Part shown: positions 40,971-43,576 of the stretch, piece by piece | Numbering within the stretch: position 1 is the stretch's first letter | How the letters are laid out: the number at the start of each line of letters is the position of its first letter | NCBI GenBank assembly: GCA_944325315.1 | Contig: CALVAA010000016.1 | Coordinates: 1 to 43,576 of the forward strand | Direction: 5' to 3' | DNA from: Candidatus Gastranaerophilales bacterium | GTDB lineage: Bacteria > Cyanobacteriota > Vampirovibrionia > Gastranaerophilales > Gastranaerophilaceae | DNA: 43,576 nucleotides | Position numbers and translations under genes: made by a program | The notes under the pieces: generated by a model | What the model was told of the DNA's origin: nothing | Database searches by the model: none | What the model saw: only the letters and a program-made list of their open reading frames with translations

Positions 40971-41648
40971 CTACTGTGAAATATTTTTGTTTTCATACCC
41001 GCTTAATTGCGCAATTTGTTTGCACCATTGGTTTACTATTTCCTGTTCGTCAAGCTTGTATGATATGGCATCTCCGATTGTAATTGTGACTTTTTGTCTT
41101 TTGAAAAGTTTCCAATTGTAGCTTTCGAGGCCTGATATAGCAACAGGTAAAATATCAATTTTATTTGTTTTTGCAAAATATATAAATCCCGGGTTGATAT
41201 TTTCAATAACCTTGTTTTTTCTAATGCCGCCTTGCGGAAAAATACAAAGATTAAATTTGGCTTTGAATACTTCTTTTACTGTTTTGATTGTTGAAAGTTG
41301 CACTTTTTCTCTGTTAACGGCAAAACCTCCAAGTCTTAGAACGTTTTTTGTAACCCATCTTTGTGCCCATGTGTCAGTTTTAAAAAGTTCTTGTTTTGCC
41401 ATGTATGCAAGCGGTCTTTTTACTGCATAATTTAATATAAAAACATCCATATAAGATATGTGGTTTGCTGCTATGATGTATGGTTTTTTTTCAAGATTTT
41501 TATTTCTTGTTATTTTGAATTTGTAGAAAATATTGCCTATAAACGGCAGAAAAAGAATATATAGCGCATAGTATTGGTATAACCTTGTCAGAATATTAAA
41601 ATCCTTAGCTTTTCTTTGAGCAAAGTTAATTTTTTTAATGTTCATCAT
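40971..41648 (-). CDS. plsC: 1-acyl-sn-glycerol-3-phosphate acyltransferase (PlsC-like), second copy
   Basis: A membrane-associated acyltransferase that adds the second acyl chain to lysophosphatidate. The two family signatures are NHISYMDVF (N-H-x-x-x-x-D, about residue 62) and FPQGGIRKN (about 138, a variant of F-P-E-G-T-R). The 225 residues match the short PlsC type. Its start ATG overlaps the stop of the upstream paralogue (ATGA). Divergence in the second block (GGIRK rather than GTRE) suggests a shifted acyl donor or acceptor; this is inference. Confidence 0.88.
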   Translation of the reverse strand: MMNIKKINFAQRKAKDFNILTRLYQYYALYILFLPFIGNIFYKFKITRNKNLEKKPYIIAANHISYMDVFILNYAVKRPLAYMAKQELFKTDTWAQRWVTKNVLRLGGFAVNREKVQLSTIKTVKEVFKAKFNLCIFPQGGIRKNKVIENINPGFIYFAKTNKIDILPVAISGLESYNWKLFKRQKVTITIGDAISYKLDEQEIVNQWCKQIAQLSGYENKNISQ

Positions 41649-42277
41649 CTCATCCCTTCCGACAATTGCGCTACTGTTTTACTCCAAAGAACCATCATTT
41701 CATCAATATTGTTGTTGTAGGGAATAGGCTTTCCGATTTTAATTTTCATCTTGCCTCTAAAGATTTTTCTTTGGTCTTTTGTCATGCCTGTTATTGCAAC
41801 CGGGAGTATGTCGCATTTAAGAGTTTTTGCAAAACTGGCAAAGCCTTTGTTGATGTTGTCCATATTTCCTTCGGTTTCTCTTGTTCCTTGCGGGAATATG
41901 CCTAAACACCAATTTGTTTGCTTTAGCCCTATAACGGTTTTGATTGTTGAAACAGACAGTTTTGCTCTGTCAACCGCAAAAGCGCCAAGAATATTTAAAA
42001 AGAACCTTGCAACAGGATTTTTAAACAGTTCAACTTTTGCCATGTAGGCAACATTTCTTTGAATTGCATATATTACTAAAAACGGATCTATTGCGCTTAC
42101 ATGGTTTGAGGCTACTATAAAAAAACCTTTCTTTGGAACATTTTCTCTACCTTCAACTTTTAAATTAAAAGCAATTCGATAGTACATTCCATAAACCAAT
42201 GTGCAGGTAATCCATTGAAAAATACCTCTGAAAAGATTATATTCCTTTGAACTTCTTTTTTGATAATTTCTACTCAT
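41645..42277 (-). CDS. plsC: 1-acyl-sn-glycerol-3-phosphate acyltransferase (PlsC-like), first copy
   Basis: The motifs are canonical: NHVSAIDPF (about residue 57) and FPQGTRETEGN (about 132), with VAITGMTKDQRK before the C-terminus. Length of 210 residues is normal. The adjacent paralogue is clearly related over the whole length (AVDRAKLSVSTIKTV against AVNREKVQLSTIKTV), so the pair arose by tandem duplication. It is the first gene of the unit; a hydrophobic segment around residue 20-35 may anchor it to the membrane. Confidence 0.92.
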   Translation of the reverse strand: MSRNYQKRSSKEYNLFRGIFQWITCTLVYGMYYRIAFNLKVEGRENVPKKGFFIVASNHVSAIDPFLVIYAIQRNVAYMAKVELFKNPVARFFLNILGAFAVDRAKLSVSTIKTVIGLKQTNWCLGIFPQGTRETEGNMDNINKGFASFAKTLKCDILPVAITGMTKDQRKIFRGKMKIKIGKPIPYNNNIDEMMVLWSKTVAQLSEGMR

Positions 42278-42342
42278 AATAAACTTCTTATATTACAAAT
42301 TGGTCCTTTGTTAAAATTATACTAAATAAAATTAATTTGTGA

Positions 42343-42348
42343 TATAAT
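42343..42348 (+). promoter_or_regulatory. Extended -10 promoter of the OmpH/Skp gene
   Basis: TGTGATATAAT carries a TATAAT with TG upstream, 21 nt before the start codon, leaving room for the AAAGGAG ribosome-binding site. No convincing -35 is visible at 17 nt, so the extended -10 may compensate. Confidence 0.5.
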
Positions 42349-42369
42349 TTTTAAAAAAAGGAGATTGGT

Positions 42370-42819
42370 ATGAAAAAAATATTAGCTTTAGCAATGGTAA
42401 TGACTTCTTTTGTTTTTGCAAGCGCAAGTGCTGAAGTTATTGGTGTAGTGGATTTTGATAAGGTTGTTGATAACTATTCAAAAGTGAAAACACTTAGCGA
42501 TGAAATTTCAGATAAGTATGCAGAAATTCAAAGATATACACTTGATAAAGAAAGAGAATATAAAAAACTTTCAACGCCTCTTGAGCGCAAAAATTTTGAA
42601 GAATCAATGGCAAGAGAGCTTTCAAAAAGACAAGATGCTTATTTGAAACTTAAAGAGAAAAAAGAAGCTGAAATTGACACTGCAATTAAAAATGCTATAA
42701 AACAAGTGGCAATTTCAAACAAAATCGATACTGTTGTTGAAAAATCTGTTATCTTTTTCGGAGGAATCGATATAACTGATAAAGTGGTAAAAGCACTGAA
42801 TTCTCCTTCAGGAAAATAG
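42370..42819 (+). CDS. OmpH/Skp-family periplasmic chaperone
   Basis: The 149-residue protein has a signal peptide (MKKILALAMVMTSFVFASASA, cleavage near residue 21), then a short beta strand (GVVDFDKVVDNYSK, the Skp entry I/V-x-x-V-D-x-x-K), and a long coiled-coil arm (about 45-115, rich in Lys and Glu). This is the Skp/OmpH pattern for escort of outer-membrane proteins, and it indicates a cell with an outer membrane. AAAGGAG is seven nt upstream. It is followed by a tRNA with its own promoter. Confidence 0.88.
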   Translation: MKKILALAMVMTSFVFASASAEVIGVVDFDKVVDNYSKVKTLSDEISDKYAEIQRYTLDKEREYKKLSTPLERKNFEESMARELSKRQDAYLKLKEKKEAEIDTAIKNAIKQVAISNKIDTVVEKSVIFFGGIDITDKVVKALNSPSGK

Positions 42820-42833
42820 TATATAAAAAGTTC

Positions 42834-42862
42834 TTTACTTAATATTATGTTTATTATATTAT
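42834..42862 (+). promoter_or_regulatory. Promoter of tRNA-Ser
   Basis: TTTACT at 42834-42839 and TATTAT at 42857-42862 with an optimal 17-nt spacer; the tRNA begins 15 nt beyond the -10 box. Confidence 0.55.
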
Positions 42863-42877
42863 GGTAAAGTAACTTTC

Positions 42878-42964
42878 GGAGGAATGCCGGAGTGGTTGAT
42901 CGGAGCGGTCTTGAAAACCGTCGAACATGCGAGTGTTCCGTGGGTTCGAATCCCACTTCCTCCT
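42878..42964 (+). tRNA. tRNA-Ser (TGA)
   Basis: A class II tRNA with a long variable arm (GAACA...TGTTC) and anticodon TGA in the loop CTTGAAA, decoding UCA. The acceptor stem is GGAGGAA/TTCCTCC, the T arm is GTGGG-TTCGAAT-CCCAC. The next base, at the discriminator position, is T, and no CCA is encoded; G73 would be usual for serine tRNAs. Confidence 0.95.
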
Positions 42965-42970
42965 AATTTT

Positions 42971-42996
42971 AAAAGCCTCAACTGAGGCTTTTTTGT
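42971..42996 (+). terminator. Rho-independent terminator after tRNA-Ser
   Basis: AAAAGCCTC and GAGGCTTTT form a 9-bp stem around an AACT loop, followed by further T residues. It begins 7 nt after the tRNA. Confidence 0.88.
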
Positions 42997-43019
42997 TTGT
43001 ATGCTTAAAAATTTTATAC

Positions 43020-43351
43020 CATTGTAGTTTTTTGTCCAGGTTGATTTGTACGGTTAGATAGATTATTTTGGTAAAGTTGGCTTTGTGTGGGCGTTTTCGG
43101 GTCGGAAAAATTAAGTTTACCAAAAAAATCAAACTGGAAAACTGGACTTTTTCTGGACTGTACGGATAGATTGAGATTTGTATATTATCAGTGAGATACG
43201 CACCAAATTTGAACTGTACGGATAATTTGATTATTTCGGAATAGTCCAGTTCCGCAAATTTTCACAAAAATATCATAAGGTTTGAGAATTTGAAACAAGG
43301 TCGGGAAAATTTTTCCGACCTTGGGTTGAGCAACTTCATTAGTATAAAATT
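43020..43351. repeat. Intergenic region with degenerate repeats and a 28-bp palindrome
   Basis: No gene is seen. Related short units lie in both orientations: 43047-43076 (-), 43116-43136 (+), 43155-43178 (-) and 43213-43239 (-), sharing ACCAAAATAATCAAAC and TCCGTACAG-like ends. They resemble the units at 21-67 of this window. A palindrome CAAGGTCGGGAAAA/TTTTTCCGACCTTG occupies 43296-43323 (one G-T mispair) just past the end of the MBL-fold gene and might end its transcript, although no U run follows. Confidence 0.5.
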
Positions 43352-43576
43352 TTAATTATTGCCTATAAAATCAAGCGTTTCTCCATCATCAGGGATTAAC
43401 AGATTACCAATATTATTTTTAGTTTTAAATTCTTTTAAATCTTCTCTTGTAACAGAAAGATGGCTGACTGTATCTAAATGACTTGCAATTACTTTTGCAC
43501 CAGGCGCAGCATCCAAAACATTTTTTACATCTTCAATATTCATAATTATGCGTTCTCCGTTCAAAAGAGTTGCCGC
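43352..43576 (-). CDS. Metallo-beta-lactamase-fold hydrolase, C-terminal part (cut by window edge)
   Basis: An open frame continues without a stop to the right edge of the window, so only the last 74 codons are visible. The block NGERIIMNIEDVKNVLDAAP...AKVIASHLDTVSHLSVTREDL, followed by LIPDDGETLDF, matches the C-terminus of UlaG-like and other metallo-beta-lactamase-fold hydrolases, including the late metal-binding His (SHLDTVSH). The start lies outside the window; internal TTG or ATG codons within this part should not be read as its start. Substrate cannot be inferred. Confidence 0.75.
   Translation of the reverse strand, partial: AATLLNGERIIMNIEDVKNVLDAAPGAKVIASHLDTVSHLSVTREDLKEFKTKNNIGNLLIPDDGETLDFIGNN

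Noticed and set aside
42639-43132. Minus-strand open frames over the OmpH end and tRNA-Ser
   Set aside because: They translate the complement of a tRNA (the GFEPTEH/WDSNPRNT type of spurious peptide).
43020-43260. CRISPR-like array
   Set aside because: The repeat copies are degenerate, in both orientations and unevenly spaced, without constant spacers or cas genes.

Overview
The window is AT-rich and encodes a diderm bacterium: it has an OmpH/Skp-like periplasmic chaperone, meso-diaminopimelate dehydrogenase and a dTDP-rhamnose/glycosyltransferase locus. The gene content, the AT-rich codon use and several orphan proteins with a short aromatic motif ([NQ]-[ILM]-x-F-[GKS]) are most like the gut Vampirovibrionia/Gastranaerophilales ('Melainabacteria') lineage. 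That placement is my inference and could not be tested by a database search.

Layout. 1-3 kb: PnuC-type transporter, an orphan membrane protein, a small SprA-related putative metalloprotease and a minimal tyrosine recombinase. 3-8 kb: glutamate dehydrogenase, quinolinate synthase, diaminopimelate dehydrogenase and an alpha-amylase-like TIM-barrel protein. 8-12.2 kb: a large M16 peptidase and a DUF2229 protein. 12.2-14.9 kb: a minus-strand operon running from a solitary ClpX-type zinc finger, through a helical-repeat protein, to RuvX/YqgF and a DUF1292 protein. 14.9-16.8 kb: two small orphans and a CorA magnesium channel. 17-24 kb: a compact minus-strand surface-polysaccharide operon (radical SAM protein, GT2-GT4 fusion, GT8, rmlC, rmlB, rmlD, rmlA). 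A tRNA-His follows at 24.3 kb.

24.64-38.69 kb: a contiguous podovirus-type virion cassette on the + strand. It reads zinc-ribbon protein, small terminase, large terminase, a small virion protein, portal, unknown, scaffold, major capsid, Bbp16-type cement, gp14-like protein, tail tubular A-like, tail tubular B-like, gp13/DUF2833, tail fibre, four accessory ORFs (one DUF1353), an XhlA-like membrane protein and an M15 endolysin. There is no integrase, repressor, replication gene, methylase or large ejection protein within it. A secreted-protein gene with its own promoter lies on the opposite strand between the portal and capsid genes. This is either the late half of a decayed prophage or a domesticated particle-forming (gene-transfer-agent-like) element, and is the most interesting feature of the window.

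38.7-43.6 kb: host genes resume: a degenerate HD-GYP-like protein, a second orphan membrane protein, two tandem PlsC acyltransferases, OmpH/Skp, tRNA-Ser(UGA), an intergenic region with degenerate repeats that also occur at the other end of the window, and the C-terminal part of a metallo-beta-lactamase-fold hydrolase cut by the window edge.
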